Shown here: one piece after another, positions 8,555 through 19,731 of the stretch | How the letters are laid out: each line of letters opens with the position of its first letter | How positions within the stretch are numbered: position 1 is the first letter of the stretch | Origin: Rhodococcus globerulus NBRC 14531 | GTDB lineage: Bacteria > Actinomycetota > Actinomycetes > Mycobacteriales > Mycobacteriaceae | Direction of reading: 5' to 3' | NCBI RefSeq assembly: GCF_001894805.1 | Contig: NZ_BCWX01000005.1 | Location: forward strand, 310,001 to 374,000 | Length of the DNA: 64,000 bases | The notes under the pieces: generated by a model | Seen by the model: the letters and a program-made list of their open reading frames with translations, nothing else | The model's database searches: none | What the model was told of the DNA's origin: nothing | Made by a program: the position numbers and the translations under genes

Positions 8555-9606
8555 TCAGAGCCCTCCTGTGGCGACCTCAACCAGTACTTTCATCCGGCGA
8601 CCAGCGGACGCCGCCTCAACTCCTTCGACCACGATGTCCGCAAGGGGGACACATTCCACCCAGTGGTCGAGTGGATAAGCGCCCGACGCCATCCGGTCGA
8701 TGACGCTCTCGAATTCCTTACGCGAACACGAGAGAGACGACATCACTCGTGCCTCGGTCAACATCAGCGCATACGGGTTGAACTGGAGCGGTTCCTTGTA
8801 CGTCGCTACCAGGACGACTGCGCCGCGCGCTCGCACCGATGCCAGTGCACTCTCGACTGTCGCTGCGACACCGGCACATTCGAACACCGCGTCGGCGCCG
8901 TTCCCGTCCGTTCGCTGGGCGACGGCCGCAGCCAGATCATCGATGCCGGGATCGATCACGTCGAACCCCATCTTCGTGGCCACGGCTTGGCGTACCGGCG
9001 ACGGCTCACTCAGCAGAATCCGGTCCACTCCACCGGCCCGGAGGTTGAGGGCAGTCGCGATACCGATGGGCCCTGCTCCCAGGACGAGGGCAAACTGACC
9101 CGCCGCCGCGCCGGAGAGCTTTACCGCATGCAGTGCGACGGATAGCGGTTCGATCACCGCGCCCTGCCTGAGCGTCACCGAGTCCGGGAGGACGTGCACG
9201 GCACTTGCCGGGACTGCAGTGCGCTCGGACAACCCGCCGCCATGCGCGTTGATCCCATGGAAGGCCGCCATCACGCACAGATGCTCGAGACCGCTACGGC
9301 ATCGCGCGCATTCACCACAGCAATAGTTGGGCGCCACCACTACTCGGTCTCCGACTGCCACGTCCACGACACCGGCACCGATCTCACAGACGATTCCGGA
9401 GAATTCGTGACCGAGGACCTGCGGTCCACACGCACCGGTCAGGGGATGCGGCTGATCGAAATTCCGTAGGCGTGAATCAAGCCGAGGTCGCTGCCGCAGA
9501 TGCCGTTGAACGCCACCTCGACCATCACGTAGCCCTCGCGAAGTTCCGGTTCCGGAACATCCTCGACGCGAAGGTCGTCGACGCCATACAGGACAGCCGC
9601 CCTCAT
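8555..9606 (-). pseudogene. Zinc-dependent alcohol dehydrogenase, frameshifted near residue 48
   Basis: The N-terminus (ATG 9606, MRAAVLYGVDDLRVEDVP, with NGICGSD containing the catalytic Zn Cys) and the rest (PHPLTGACGPQVLGHEFSG, the structural-Zn cluster CCGECARCRSGLEHLC, Rossmann GAGPIG) lie in two different frames of one 350-residue MDR enzyme. The switch occurs near 9464, where one base appears to be missing after the HAYG codons; the first frame stops at 9439. Family resemblance is to 2,3-butanediol/sorbitol dehydrogenases. ATG overlaps the stop of the luciferase-like gene as ATGA, so the two form an operon. Either a true frameshift mutation or a sequencing error. Confidence 0.75.
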
Positions 9607-10769
9607 GCCTTTGCCGCCAATTCGTCTTCGTACTTCTTTGTCATGTGCGCAATCGCGGCATGTTGTGCCTCGTTGTGACTTTCGCGTACCTTGCCCGCCC
9701 TGGTCGCCGCGTCGAATGTGGGCTGCGACTGTCCCTGGAAGTGCGGCGCCACTTGCTGCGCGATCAACTCGAACGAGCGCCGAGTTGCGGCGGGGTTCGC
9801 CCAGTCGGTACCCATGATCAGCATCGATCCGAACCCACCTGACTGCTCGACGAGTTTGCCGACCAGTTCCCGCGCCTGAGCCGGAGTTCCGATAACGCCC
9901 ATGCCGGAGTGGTTCATGTACGCGATCATCTGTTCCATGTCGGCGCCGCCGGAGCCGAAGTGCGGGAACGCCGCGACCTTGCCGAAGTAGTCGATCCACT
10001 CCCCGAGCCCGAACCGCACATCTTCCTGCGCTTGCTCTTCCGTCTCCGCAATGTGCATGGGGCACACCAGTCGCCACTGGTCACGATCGACGACGGTACC
10101 GAACTCGGTGGCACGTTCCTCCATGATCCCGAAGTGATGACCGAGCGCGTCGAAGCCTTCCGGCGTGAGGGTCGCACCGATCGAGAGCAACCCCAGACCG
10201 TGCTTACCGGCCAACCGGGGTCCGGTGGGCGAGGCCACGCCGGCGACCACGATGTCGAACATCGGGTGCGAGTACGGACGAAGCTGCAGTTGCGCGTCGA
10301 CCAGATTATGCGTCTTGGTCTTAGCGGTGACGCGCTCACCGTTCAACAGTCGTACCACGATGTCGAGGTTGTCCTCGAGCAGTTCGCGGCACTCCGTGGG
10401 ATCGAGTCCGATCATCGACGAGTCGGTCGGCAGTGAACCTGGACCGACACCGAGCATTACGCGGCCACGAGTGAGGTGATCGAGAAGCACCAACCGGTCC
10501 GCGACCCAAAGTGGGTTGTGGTAACTGAGCGACGTCACACCGGTGCCGAGCTTGATCCGTTTGGTGCGTTCTGCCGCTGCGGCGATGAAGATCTCGGGGC
10601 TGCCGATGATCTCACTGCCCGCGCTGTGGTGCTCACCGATCCACACCTCGTCGAAATCGAGACGATCGAGGTGCTCCACCAGCTCCAGGTCACGTTGCAA
10701 CGCGAGCGTCGGGTTCTGTCCAACCGCATGATGCGGTGCAACGAAAGCACCGAAACGTAGCCTGCCCAT
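9603..10769 (-). CDS. LLM-class flavin-dependent monooxygenase (bacterial luciferase family)
   Basis: Soluble TIM-barrel protein of 388 aa that should use reduced FMN supplied by a partner reductase. Features: FGAFVAPHH at the N-terminus, DEVWIGEHHSAGSE near residue 45, then GTGVTSLSYHNPLWVAD and GVGPGSLPTDSSM. ATG 10769 has GAGGAG 8 bases upstream; a TTG at 10784 is rejected. Related actinobacterial enzymes oxidise terpenes or cyclic ketones (limonene and terpenone monooxygenases of R. erythropolis belong to this superfamily), but the substrate here is not determinable. It is translationally coupled to the frameshifted alcohol dehydrogenase and divergent from a LuxR-type regulator. Confidence 0.85.
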   Translation of the reverse strand: MGRLRFGAFVAPHHAVGQNPTLALQRDLELVEHLDRLDFDEVWIGEHHSAGSEIIGSPEIFIAAAAERTKRIKLGTGVTSLSYHNPLWVADRLVLLDHLTRGRVMLGVGPGSLPTDSSMIGLDPTECRELLEDNLDIVVRLLNGERVTAKTKTHNLVDAQLQLRPYSHPMFDIVVAGVASPTGPRLAGKHGLGLLSIGATLTPEGFDALGHHFGIMEERATEFGTVVDRDQWRLVCPMHIAETEEQAQEDVRFGLGEWIDYFGKVAAFPHFGSGGADMEQMIAYMNHSGMGVIGTPAQARELVGKLVEQSGGFGSMLIMGTDWANPAATRRSFELIAQQVAPHFQGQSQPTFDAATRAGKVRESHNEAQHAAIAHMTKKYEDELAAKA

Positions 10770-10856
10770 GGAAATACTCCTCAATATCGATTGAACCAGT
10801 CGATACGACGCTAGAATTAGTTCTAGCTCAGCACCAGTGCACTTTGGGGGACATCA

Positions 10857-11621
10857 GTGAGTGACATCGCGTTGACCGCCGTCGAATACGAGCGGGTTTT
10901 CGCAGTCCTCGATCGCTGCGATTCGGTGCGAACGGTGACGGAGTTCCGGGACGTCATAGTCGAGGCGATACCCGCAGCATTCCCCATCCGGCACGCATCC
11001 TGTTTCGTAGGCGACACCTTCGAGAGCCAGTTCACCGACCGGAACGCCACGGTCACAGCTGCCGGCTCCGGCTCCGGCAGCTGGGAGACGATCAAGGCGA
11101 ATTACCAAGAACATTGGGCACGCCACGACGTATTCAATCTCCCGCAAGCACGGCAGCAGCTCCAATCGACAAGAGTCGCGTCACTTTCCGAGTTGGGCGG
11201 GCTACCCAAGCCTGCGGCGGTTTACGTTCACGAATATCTTCATCCGCACCAGATGCATTCGATCACTGCGATGCACCTCGATCTCGCGGCGGGCGGGCAT
11301 GCACTGATCGGGCTGTTCGATCCCGACAAAGATGCGATAAGGCCGAAAGATCTTCTGGCTCTTCGACTCTTGGCCCGGCAGCTCTCGATACTCACTCGCG
11401 GCCTCCAGACCCTGCCAGGACTCGACCTGTTTGCAAAGCTCACGGCACGCCAACGAGAGGTAGCGACACTGGTCGCCGACGGCCGCAGTAATGCCTCGAT
11501 CGCCGGGCAACTGAATCTCACCCAGGACACCGTCAAGAAGTACGTCAGCCGAATCCTTACTGCGACCGGATGCGCGTCCCGCACCGAGCTGGCGATCGAT
11601 GTTCGACGCCAATCTTTCTGA
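10857..11621 (+). CDS. LuxR-family transcriptional regulator
   Basis: A 254-aa regulator. Its C-terminal about 60 residues form a GerE/LuxR helix-turn-helix (LTARQREVATLVADG, then NLTQDTVKKYVSRIL). The N-terminal about 180 residues are a sensor region without a recognised receiver Asp pattern, so it is probably a single-component regulator responding to a ligand. GTG 10857 is preceded by GGGGGAC. It is divergent from the luciferase-like/ADH operon with an 87-bp gap, the classical position for a local regulator; that control is inferred. Confidence 0.82.
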   Translation: MSDIALTAVEYERVFAVLDRCDSVRTVTEFRDVIVEAIPAAFPIRHASCFVGDTFESQFTDRNATVTAAGSGSGSWETIKANYQEHWARHDVFNLPQARQQLQSTRVASLSELGGLPKPAAVYVHEYLHPHQMHSITAMHLDLAAGGHALIGLFDPDKDAIRPKDLLALRLLARQLSILTRGLQTLPGLDLFAKLTARQREVATLVADGRSNASIAGQLNLTQDTVKKYVSRILTATGCASRTELAIDVRRQSF

Positions 11622-11652
11622 TCAGTCGCCACTCGAATAAACCGGCTTCACG

Positions 11653-11690
11653 AAAAACCGCACCCCACCGTTTCTGGTGGGGTGCGGCTT
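11653..11690. terminator. Bidirectional terminator between luxR-type gene and gltD
   Basis: Perfect 12-bp GC-rich stem (11658-11669 with 11676-11687), 6-base loop, A5 on the left and CTTTG on the right. It serves the convergent genes ending at 11621 and 11707. Confidence 0.85.
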
Positions 11691-11706
11691 TGTACGTCTC
11701 GTGCGA

Positions 11707-13158
11707 CTAGCGCTGCGGAGCCGCCGTCGGGAGGATCGGAGCCGGAAGCGCCGTCTCACCTTCGAGGTAGGTGTCCACAGCAGCTGCTGCGGAACGTCCC
11801 TCGGCGATGGCCCAGACGATCAGGGACTGACCGCGGCCCATGTCTCCGGCCACGAAGACACCGTCGACGTTGGTGTTCCACTTGGACGTGCGGGCGACGT
11901 TGCCGCGCTCGTTCAGGTCGACACCGAGATCGGTGAGCAGACCCGGCTTTTCGGGTCCAACGAAGCCCATCGCCAGGAACACGAGGTCGGCTTCGAGCTC
12001 GAAGTCCGAGCCCTCGACCTTCTCGAAGCGACCCGACTTCATCTCGACCTCGTGAGCCTTGAGGGCGGTGACCTTGCCGTCTTCACCGACAAACTTCTCG
12101 GTGTTGACGGAGAACAGGCGCTCGCCGCCCTCCTCGTGAGCCGAAGCCACGCGGTACATCAACGGGTATGTCGGCCACGGAGTCTGCTCGGCGCGAGTCT
12201 CCGGCGGGCGCGGCATGATCTCGAACTGATGGACGCTTGCAGCGCCCTGACGGTGCGAGGTACCGAGGCAGTCGGCGCCGGTGTCGCCGCCACCGATGAT
12301 GACAACCTTCTTGTCCTTGGCATCGATGGTCGGAGCATCGAGATCACCGAGCTGAACGCGGTTGGCGATCGGGAGGTACTCCATAGCCTGGTGGATGCCG
12401 TCGAGTTCGCGGCCGGGGATCGGCAGGTCGCGAGCTGCGGTAGCGCCGCCGGCCAGAACCACTGCGTCGAACTGCTCGCGCAGCTCGTCAGCCGTGATGT
12501 CCACGCCCACATTGACGTTGGCCTTGAAGACGGTGCCTTCGGCTTCCATCTGCTCGAGACGGCGGTCGATGTGGCGCTTCTCCATCTTGAACTCGGGGAT
12601 GCCGTAGCGCAGCAGGCCACCGATGCGGTCAGCCCGCTCGAAGACCGTCACTGCGTGACCGGCGCGGGTCAGCTGCTGCGCTGCAGCCAGACCGGCCGGA
12701 CCGCTGCCGACAACTGCGACGCGCTTGTTGGTGGAACGAGCGGCGCGAACCGGCTTGACCCATCCCTCGTCGAAGGCCTTGTCGATGATCTCGACCTCGA
12801 CCTGCTTGATGGTGACCGGATCCTGGTTGATGCCCAGGACACAGGACGCCTCACACGGCGCGGGGCACAGGCGACCGGTGAACTCCGGGAAGTTGTTGGT
12901 CGCATGCAGACGCTCGATAGCGTCGTGCCAGTGGTCCTTGTACACCAGGTCGTTCCACTCGGGAATCAAGTTTCCGAGAGGGCAACCGTTGTGGCAGAAA
13001 GGAATTCCACAGTCCATGCAACGGCTGGCCTGGGTCTTGAGGGTTTCCTTCGGGAACTCCTCGTACACCTCTTTCCAGTCGAGCAAGCGCAGTGGAACGG
13101 GACGACGGACCGGCAATTCGCGCGAACCGTGCTTCAGGAAACCGCTTGGATCACCCAC
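11707..13158 (-). CDS. gltD: Glutamate synthase (NADPH) small subunit
   Basis: Beta subunit (483 aa) that takes electrons from NADPH through FAD and Fe-S clusters to the large subunit for glutamine + 2-oxoglutarate to 2 glutamate. Cys clusters [17 protein letters not shown] and [12 protein letters not shown] lie in the first 120 residues; the FAD motif [13 protein letters not shown] and the second dinucleotide motif [11 protein letters not shown] follow; [16 protein letters not shown] is near the C-terminus. GTG 13158 overlaps the end of gltB by 8 bases, so translation is coupled. Length is typical. Confidence 0.97.
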   Translation of the reverse strand: MGDPSGFLKHGSRELPVRRPVPLRLLDWKEVYEEFPKETLKTQASRCMDCGIPFCHNGCPLGNLIPEWNDLVYKDHWHDAIERLHATNNFPEFTGRLCPAPCEASCVLGINQDPVTIKQVEVEIIDKAFDEGWVKPVRAARSTNKRVAVVGSGPAGLAAAQQLTRAGHAVTVFERADRIGGLLRYGIPEFKMEKRHIDRRLEQMEAEGTVFKANVNVGVDITADELREQFDAVVLAGGATAARDLPIPGRELDGIHQAMEYLPIANRVQLGDLDAPTIDAKDKKVVIIGGGDTGADCLGTSHRQGAASVHQFEIMPRPPETRAEQTPWPTYPLMYRVASAHEEGGERLFSVNTEKFVGEDGKVTALKAHEVEMKSGRFEKVEGSDFELEADLVFLAMGFVGPEKPGLLTDLGVDLNERGNVARTSKWNTNVDGVFVAGDMGRGQSLIVWAIAEGRSAAAAVDTYLEGETALPAPILPTAAPQR

Positions 13159-16100
13159 GAGCTGCCTCCATGATTGCCTCGTCGACGTTTGCGCCGCGGA
13201 TTTCGGCGTCCTTGATTGCCATCAGTACCTTCTTGTAGTCACGCGGCATCACCTTGGCGAAGTGGGTCACCTGCTGGGACCAGTCCGCGAGGATCCGCGC
13301 AGCAACCTCGGAACCTGTTTCGTCGCGGTGCCTTTCGATGACACTCTTGAGCCAGACGTACTCGTCGCCCTCGAGGTCCTCGATATCCACCAGTTCGCTG
13401 TTGACGTTGGCTTCGAAATCACGGTCCGGATTGAAGACGAAGGCGACGCCACCGGACATGCCGGCACCGAAGTTACGTCCGGTCTTACCGAGAATGACCA
13501 CCTTGCCGCCGGTCATGTACTCGCAACCATGATCGCCCACACCCTCGACGACGGCAGTGGCGCCGGAGTTACGGACTGCGAAGCGTTCGCCGACGATCCC
13601 ACGCAGTAGCGCCTCACCGCTGGTGGCGCCGAACAGGATCACGTTGCCACCGATGATGTTGTCCTCGGCGACAAAGCCTTCCGCTGCGTTGAGCGGCGGG
13701 CGTACGACGATGCGTCCACCCGAGAGGCCCTTGCCGACGAAGTCGTTGGCGTCGCCGTTCAGGCGCAAGGTCATACCGCGGGGCACGAATGCACCGAAGC
13801 TGTTACCGGCGGAACCGGTGAACGTGATGTCGATGGTGTTGTCGGGCAAGCCCTCTCCACCGAACGCCTTGGTGACCTCGTGGCCGAGCATGGTGCCGAC
13901 CGTGCGGTTGACGTTGGTGATCGCGGACTCGAATACGACCGGCTCACCCTTGTCGAGTGCATTGCGAGCCGAGACGATCAGCTGCTGATCGAGCGCCTTG
14001 TCAAGGCCGTGATCCTGCGTTCCGGTGCAGTGGACATCCTGATCCATGAACGCGGACTCGACCTGGGTGAGGATCGGCGACAGATCGAGATTGCCTGCCT
14101 TGCTTCCCTTCCAGTGATCGAGAGCGCGTGTGGTGTCCAGCATGTCGACCTGGCCGACTGCTTCGAGCAGCGTGCGGAAACCGAGTTCCGCGAGAAGCTC
14201 GCGAACCTCTTCGGCGATGAACATGAAGAAGTTCTCGACAAATTCCGGCTTGCCACTGAAACGCTTGCGCAGCACCGGGTTCTGCGTCGCAACACCAACG
14301 GGGCAGGTGTCGAGATGGCAGACGCGCATCATGATGCAGCCCGAGACCACCAGCGGTGCGGTGGCGAAACCGAACTCCTCGCCACCGAGCAGAGCAGCAA
14401 CAACAACGTCGCGACCCGTCTTGAGCTGGCCGTCGACCTGCACGACGATGCGGTCACGAAGACCGTTGAGCAGCAACGTCTGCTGGGTCTCGGCGAGGCC
14501 GAGCTCCCACGGTGCGCCGGCGTGCTTGACGGAGGTCAGCGGGGTGGCACCGGTGCCACCGTCGTGACCGGAGATCAGAACGACGTCGGCATGTGCCTTG
14601 GAGACACCGGCCGCGACGGTTCCGACGCCGACCTCGGAGACCAGCTTCACGTGGATGCGGGCCTGCGGGTTGGCGTTCTTCAGGTCGTGGATCAGCTGAG
14701 CGAGATCCTCGATCGAGTAGATGTCGTGGTGCGGCGGCGGCGAGATGAGTCCGACGCCAGGCGTGGAGTGCCGAACCTCGGCCACCCACGGGTACACCTT
14801 GTGAGCCGGAAGCTGGCCGCCCTCACCGGGCTTGGCTCCCTGTGCCATCTTGATCTGGATGTCGGTGCAGTTGGTCAGGTAGTGCGACGTGACACCGAAG
14901 CGTCCCGACGCGACCTGCTTGATCGCACTGCGACGCGAATCACCGTTCTCGTCCGGCGTGAAGCGTGACGGATGTTCGCCGCCCTCACCGGAATTGGAGC
15001 GAGCGCCCAGACGGTTCATCGCGATGGCGAGGGTCTCGTGAGCCTCGGCGGAGATGGAACCGTAGCTCATCGCACCCGTCGAGAAACGCTTGACGATCTC
15101 GCTGGCCGGCTCGACCTCGTCGATCGAGATCGACGGCCGCTTGCCGATGTTGAAGTCGAACAGACCACGCAGAGCCGCAAGGCGCTCCGACTGGTCGTTG
15201 ACCATGGTCGTGTACTCCTTGAACACCTCGTACTGACCGGTGCGAGTTGCATGCTGGAGCTTGAAAACCGTGTCCGGGTTGAACAGGTGGTACTCGCCCT
15301 CACGACGCCACTGGTACTCGCCGCCGACCTCGAGCTCGCGGTGAGCGCGCTCTTCCGGACGATCGAGGTACGCGACGCGGTGACGTGCAGCTACATCGGC
15401 TGCGATCTGATCGAGGCCGATACCGCCGAGCTGCGACTGCAGTCCGGTGAAGTACTCGTCCGTCAGCTCCTGCGACAGGCCGATGACCTGGAACAGCTGA
15501 GCACCGGTGTACGACGCGAGCGTCGAGATGCCCATCTTGGACATCACCTTCAGGACACCCTTGCCGGCTGCCTTGATGTAGTTGGCGATGCCCTTCTCGA
15601 GGGTCAGACCCTCGAGTTCCTTGTTCTGCAGGAACTCGTCGATGGTCTCGAAAGCCATGTACGGGTTGACCGCGGCAGCACCGAAGCCGATGAGGAGCGC
15701 CATGTGGTGCACCTCGCGGGCGTCGCCGGCCTCGACGATGAGACCGACCTTGGTGCGCGACTTCTCACGAACCAGGTGGTGGTGCACAGCCGAGGTCAGG
15801 AGCAGCGACGGGATCGGTGCGTAATCCTCGGTGGACTCGCGATCCGAGAGCACGACGAGGCGTGCGCCACCCGCGATTGCCTGCGAAACCTGGTACTTGA
15901 TGCCGTCGAGCGCACGACGGATACCGTCGCCGCCTTCCTTGACGGGGTACAGGCCACGGATGACAACACTGCGGAAGCCGGGGAATTCGCCGTCGTCGTT
16001 GACGTGAACAAGCTTCGACAGATCGTCGTTATGCAGGATCGGCTGCGGGAGCGCGATCTGCTTGCAGGAATCAGCGCTCGGGTGCAGCAGGTCGCCTTCG

Positions 16101-17749
16101 GGGCCGAGTGTGGCACCGAGGCTGGTGACAACCTCTTCACGAATAGCGTCGAGTGGCGGGTTGGTGACCTGAGCGAACAGCTGCGAGAAGTAGTCGAACA
16201 GCATCCGCGGGCGTGCGGAGAGCACGGCGATCGGAGTGTCGGTGCCCATCGAGCCCAGAGCCTCGGCACCGGAGAGGGCCATCGGCTTGACGAGCAGGTT
16301 GACCTCTTCGCTCGTGAAACCGAAGAGCTGCTGACGGAGAACAACACGCTCGTGTGACATGTACGTGTACGGGCGATCCGGCAGATCGTCCATGTGGATC
16401 AGACCTTCGTCGATCCACTCCTGGTACGGATGCTCGGCAGCGAGTTCCGACTTCAGTTCGTCGTCGCTGATGATCCGGCCCTGAGCCGTGTCGACAAGGA
16501 ACATGCGGCCGGGCTGCAGGCGGACCTTCTTGACGACGGTGGACGGATCGATCGGCAGAACGCCGACCTCCGACGCCATGACAACAAGACCGTCCTCGGT
16601 GATCCACAGACGCGACGGACGCAGACCGTTGCGGTCCAGCACGGCGCCGATGACGGTGCCGTCGGTGAAGCACACCGACGCCGGTCCGTCCCAAGGCTCC
16701 ATGAGAGCCGAGTGGTACTCGTAGAACGCCCGACGAGCGGGGTCCATGCTCTCGTGCTTCTCCCAGGCTTCCGGGATCATCATGAGAACTGCGTGCGGCA
16801 GGCTGCGGCCGGCGAGGTGCAGCATCTCGAGCACCTCGTCGAAACGAGCGGTGTCGGATGCGCCCTGGGTGCAGATCGGGAAGATCTTCTCGAGGTTCTC
16901 GCGGCCACCGAAGACGTCGCTGTCGATGAGGGACTCGCGAGCGCGCATCCAGTTCTCGTTGCCGGTAACCGTGTTGATCTCACCGTTGTGAGCGACCCGA
17001 CGGAACGGGTGCGCCAGCGGCCACGACGGGAACGTGTTGGTGGAGAAGCGCGAGTGGACGAGGCCCAGCGCGCTCTCGACACGATCGTCCTGCAGGTCCA
17101 GGTAGAAACCCTTGAGCTGCGGGGTGGTGAGCATGCCCTTGTATACGAAGGTCTGGCCGGAGAGGCTGGGGAAGTACACCGTCTCGCTACCCGGGCCGCC
17201 CTTGCCTGCGCCCGCGCTGCCGAGCTCGTGCTCGGTGCGCTTACGCACGACGTAAGCACGACGCTCCAGGTCCATGCCGGTGAACTTGTCACCCTCGGAA
17301 CCGATAAAGATCTGACGGAACGTCGGCATCGCGTCGCGCGCCAATGCGCCGAGCGACGAGTCGTCGGTTCCGACCTCACGCCAACCGAGAACCGTCAGGC
17401 CCTCTTCGACAACGATCTTCTCGACCGCGGCAGCAGCCTCGTGAGCTTCGGCGTCGCCCTGGGGCAGGAATGCGATACCCGTTGCGTACGCGCCTTCGGC
17501 GGGCAGCGAGAAGTCCACGACAGCTCGGAAGAACTTGTCGGGAACCTGCAGCAGGATGCCTGCGCCGTCACCCGTGTTGGGTTCGGATCCGGCAGCGCCG
17601 CGGTGCTCGAGGTTCACCAGAGCGGTAATCGCCTTTTCGACGATGTCGCGACTGCGGCGACCCTTCATGTCGACAACAAATGCGACTCCACAGGAGTCGT
17701 GCTCATTGGACGGGTGATAGAGGCCCTGGGGGCCTGGAAGTTGCTTCAT
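13151..17749 (-). CDS. gltB: Glutamate synthase large subunit
   Basis: Alpha subunit, 1532 aa. After a short propeptide the N-terminal nucleophile Cys20 (HDSCGVAF) begins the class-II glutaminase domain. A central and FMN-binding synthase domain follows (EGGEHPSRF, then [12 protein letters not shown]), with the 3Fe-4S Cys cluster [16 protein letters not shown], and a C-terminal beta-helix rich in Gly ([10 protein letters not shown]). ATG 17749 is chosen because homologues begin with a short peptide before the Cys; AAGG lies upstream. It heads the gltBD operon and has a long upstream region (485 bp) with palindromes that may carry nitrogen-dependent control. Confidence 0.97.
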   Translation of the reverse strand: MKQLPGPQGLYHPSNEHDSCGVAFVVDMKGRRSRDIVEKAITALVNLEHRGAAGSEPNTGDGAGILLQVPDKFFRAVVDFSLPAEGAYATGIAFLPQGDAEAHEAAAAVEKIVVEEGLTVLGWREVGTDDSSLGALARDAMPTFRQIFIGSEGDKFTGMDLERRAYVVRKRTEHELGSAGAGKGGPGSETVYFPSLSGQTFVYKGMLTTPQLKGFYLDLQDDRVESALGLVHSRFSTNTFPSWPLAHPFRRVAHNGEINTVTGNENWMRARESLIDSDVFGGRENLEKIFPICTQGASDTARFDEVLEMLHLAGRSLPHAVLMMIPEAWEKHESMDPARRAFYEYHSALMEPWDGPASVCFTDGTVIGAVLDRNGLRPSRLWITEDGLVVMASEVGVLPIDPSTVVKKVRLQPGRMFLVDTAQGRIISDDELKSELAAEHPYQEWIDEGLIHMDDLPDRPYTYMSHERVVLRQQLFGFTSEEVNLLVKPMALSGAEALGSMGTDTPIAVLSARPRMLFDYFSQLFAQVTNPPLDAIREEVVTSLGATLGPEGDLLHPSADSCKQIALPQPILHNDDLSKLVHVNDDGEFPGFRSVVIRGLYPVKEGGDGIRRALDGIKYQVSQAIAGGARLVVLSDRESTEDYAPIPSLLLTSAVHHHLVREKSRTKVGLIVEAGDAREVHHMALLIGFGAAAVNPYMAFETIDEFLQNKELEGLTLEKGIANYIKAAGKGVLKVMSKMGISTLASYTGAQLFQVIGLSQELTDEYFTGLQSQLGGIGLDQIAADVAARHRVAYLDRPEERAHRELEVGGEYQWRREGEYHLFNPDTVFKLQHATRTGQYEVFKEYTTMVNDQSERLAALRGLFDFNIGKRPSISIDEVEPASEIVKRFSTGAMSYGSISAEAHETLAIAMNRLGARSNSGEGGEHPSRFTPDENGDSRRSAIKQVASGRFGVTSHYLTNCTDIQIKMAQGAKPGEGGQLPAHKVYPWVAEVRHSTPGVGLISPPPHHDIYSIEDLAQLIHDLKNANPQARIHVKLVSEVGVGTVAAGVSKAHADVVLISGHDGGTGATPLTSVKHAGAPWELGLAETQQTLLLNGLRDRIVVQVDGQLKTGRDVVVAALLGGEEFGFATAPLVVSGCIMMRVCHLDTCPVGVATQNPVLRKRFSGKPEFVENFFMFIAEEVRELLAELGFRTLLEAVGQVDMLDTTRALDHWKGSKAGNLDLSPILTQVESAFMDQDVHCTGTQDHGLDKALDQQLIVSARNALDKGEPVVFESAITNVNRTVGTMLGHEVTKAFGGEGLPDNTIDITFTGSAGNSFGAFVPRGMTLRLNGDANDFVGKGLSGGRIVVRPPLNAAEGFVAEDNIIGGNVILFGATSGEALLRGIVGERFAVRNSGATAVVEGVGDHGCEYMTGGKVVILGKTGRNFGAGMSGGVAFVFNPDRDFEANVNSELVDIEDLEGDEYVWLKSVIERHRDETGSEVAARILADWSQQVTHFAKVMPRDYKKVLMAIKDAEIRGANVDEAIMEAARG

Positions 17750-18234
17750 ACCCAGCCTTCGTATGCCATAAATATGCACCGACGACCAGCAACGCTGATG
17801 GTCATCAACTTGCAATGCAAGTTCGTAAGCACCGGCACGACGATGTGTCCGGCACAGTCGGTTGAAACTTCTGCGAGTCAACCGTGTAACGAAAACGATA
17901 ATTCAGAACCCCAGCATGCGCGCAACTAAGGTAGCCCTATATTTGCTCTGAACTGCGGCGATGCAGGACGCCCGAGAGCGCCTCGGAAAGATTCAGGGCT
18001 GCGTTCGTGCAGAAAAGTTCCGCTTCACAGGATACCGAATCCCCAGGCAACCGGCCTAAAAGTGCGACAAATGCAACAACTGGCCGCAGCGATAAAGATC
18101 AGCTGCGGCCAGTGTGTCTGAAACTGTAGCAAAAGTTGATCGATCAACCAAGAGCTGCTGCGGCATCAATTGTTAACGGAATCTCATTCGTGTGATTTCC
18201 CTACGCTCCCTGCGATTTCCGTACGCTCAGCCGC
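17750..18234. promoter_or_regulatory. Divergent intergenic region gltB / FAD oxidoreductase
   Basis: A 485-bp gene-free stretch. It holds a 12-bp perfect stem with 11-base loop (18079-18113), a 14-bp perfect palindrome GTTGATCGATCAAC (18135-18148), and two 15-base direct repeats, gatttccNtacgctc, at 18194-18208 and 18214-18228 just before the plus-strand start. No small ORF with a ribosome site was found. Confidence 0.5.
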
Positions 18235-19674
18235 ATGACAACAGCGGTGGTCGTGGGCAGCGGCCCCAACGGACTGGCAGCGGCAATCGAACTCGCCCGA
18301 CACGGTATCGCGGTCCACGTCATCGAAGGCGCCGACAAGATCGGCGGCGGCACCCGCAGCAGTGAATACATTGTCGACGGACTCATCCACGACGACTGCG
18401 CGGGCTTCCATCCCACCGCGCTGGCATCACCGTTCTTCCGCGGGCTCGACCGGGAATTCGGTTTCGCCGATCACGGATTGGAGTGGCTCTGGCCCGAAAT
18501 CGATCTGGTCCATCCACTCGACGACGGGACCGCCGGGGTTCTGTGGCGCGATATCGACCGAACTGCCGACGAGATGGGCGTCGACGGTAAGCGGTGGCGC
18601 TCGGTATTCGGGTATCTGTCGGAGCACTTCGACGCGTTGGTCGAGGACGTCTTTCAACCGATCGTCCATATCCCGAAACACCCGCTGATACTGGCCAGGT
18701 TCGGCGCCGGCGCGATTCTCCCCGCAGCTGGTTTCGCACGTATGTGGAAGACCCCACAGGCCCGGGCGCTGTTCGGTGGCAGCGCCGCGCACATGTTCGG
18801 TGCGCTGACTACCCCATTGTCCAGTGCGGGCGGACTCATGCTCACCGCAGGCGCCCATGCACACGGCTGGCCAGTCGCCCGCGGCGGCTCCGGCTCTATT
18901 GCCGCTGCTCTGACCTCCATTCTGCGCAGCCTCGGCGGCACCGTCGAAACCGGAAACCGGGTCACCGCCTTCTCCTCGTTGGCCGGCTACGACATCGTGA
19001 TGCTCGACCTCGCACCCGACGCCGCCGCTCGACTCCTCGACGGCCATCAGCCCGATCGAATTGCGCGGGCCTACCGCAAGTACCGCTACGGACCCGCCGC
19101 CTACAAAGTCGACTACGCCGTGCGCGGCGACTCCGACGGAAGCGTCGTACCGTGGACGAATCCACACGCCCGAAAAGCCGGCGCCTTGCATCTCGCCGGG
19201 TCGATGCCGGAAATCGCCGCCGTCGAGCGTCAGACCGCCCGCGGTGAAATGCCTTCCGCACCATTCATTCTCGTGGGTCAGCAATTCCTGGCCGACCCAT
19301 CACGATCAGTGGGAGACATCCACCCACTCTGGTCGTATGCACATGTCCCGCATCGATATTCGGGTGATGTCACCGAGTCCGTCACTCGGCAGATCGAACG
19401 CTTCGCACCCGGTTTCCGGGACCGGATCGTCGGCGTGCATGTTCGCAACGTCCCGCAGATGGAGGCCTACAACCCCAATTACGTCGGCGGGGACATTTCT
19501 GCCGGAGCAAACACACCGAGGCAGCTCATCGCCCGCCCCAGGTTCGGGTTGGATCCTTATGCCACCGGAGTTCCTGGTGTCTTCCTCTGCTCGTCCGCAA
19601 CTCCCCCGAGCGGTGGCGTCCACGGGATGTGCGGCTACAACGCGGCGCAGTCGGCGCTGAAGACCAGGAGCTGA
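18235..19674 (+). CDS. FAD-dependent phytoene desaturase/dehydrogenase-like oxidoreductase
   Basis: Flavoprotein of 479 aa of the CrtI-like NAD(P)/FAD family. The dinucleotide motif is at the extreme N-terminus (VVVGSGPNGLAAAIELARHG, then GGGTRSSEY), and the closing FAD-binding segment near the end reads GVFLCSSATPPSGGVHGMCG. No other carotenoid gene is adjacent, so a carotene substrate is not implied; many actinobacterial paralogues are uncharacterised. ATG 18235 lies 7 bases after two short direct repeats. The stop codon runs directly into a GC-rich palindrome that can terminate transcription. Confidence 0.85.
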   Translation: MTTAVVVGSGPNGLAAAIELARHGIAVHVIEGADKIGGGTRSSEYIVDGLIHDDCAGFHPTALASPFFRGLDREFGFADHGLEWLWPEIDLVHPLDDGTAGVLWRDIDRTADEMGVDGKRWRSVFGYLSEHFDALVEDVFQPIVHIPKHPLILARFGAGAILPAAGFARMWKTPQARALFGGSAAHMFGALTTPLSSAGGLMLTAGAHAHGWPVARGGSGSIAAALTSILRSLGGTVETGNRVTAFSSLAGYDIVMLDLAPDAAARLLDGHQPDRIARAYRKYRYGPAAYKVDYAVRGDSDGSVVPWTNPHARKAGALHLAGSMPEIAAVERQTARGEMPSAPFILVGQQFLADPSRSVGDIHPLWSYAHVPHRYSGDVTESVTRQIERFAPGFRDRIVGVHVRNVPQMEAYNPNYVGGDISAGANTPRQLIARPRFGLDPYATGVPGVFLCSSATPPSGGVHGMCGYNAAQSALKTRS

Positions 19675-19706
19675 AACGTCCCCGCGGGGACGCTTATTCG
19701 GACAAA
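19673..19706 (+). repeat. 34-bp direct repeat, left copy (terminator-like palindrome)
   Basis: Begins in the TGA of the FAD oxidoreductase. Contains the 16-bp perfect palindrome CGTCCCCGCGGGGACG followed by CTTATTCGGACAAA. It matches 20705-20738 at 31 of 34 positions in the same orientation. The pair brackets the EVE/NOV_C gene. Confidence 0.75.
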
Positions 19707-19731
19707 TGCCTCGCCACAAGACGGTGATTAC

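Noticed and set aside
11677-13173. Long plus-strand frame (498 codons) opposite gltD
   Set aside because: Antisense shadow of a well-supported GC-rich gene; no family motif, no ribosome site, and gltD motifs are unambiguous on the other strand.
13880-17929. Several 360-510 codon plus-strand frames opposite gltB
   Set aside because: Shadows; composition is repetitive acidic/Leu-rich text typical of the reverse complement of GC-rich coding sequence.
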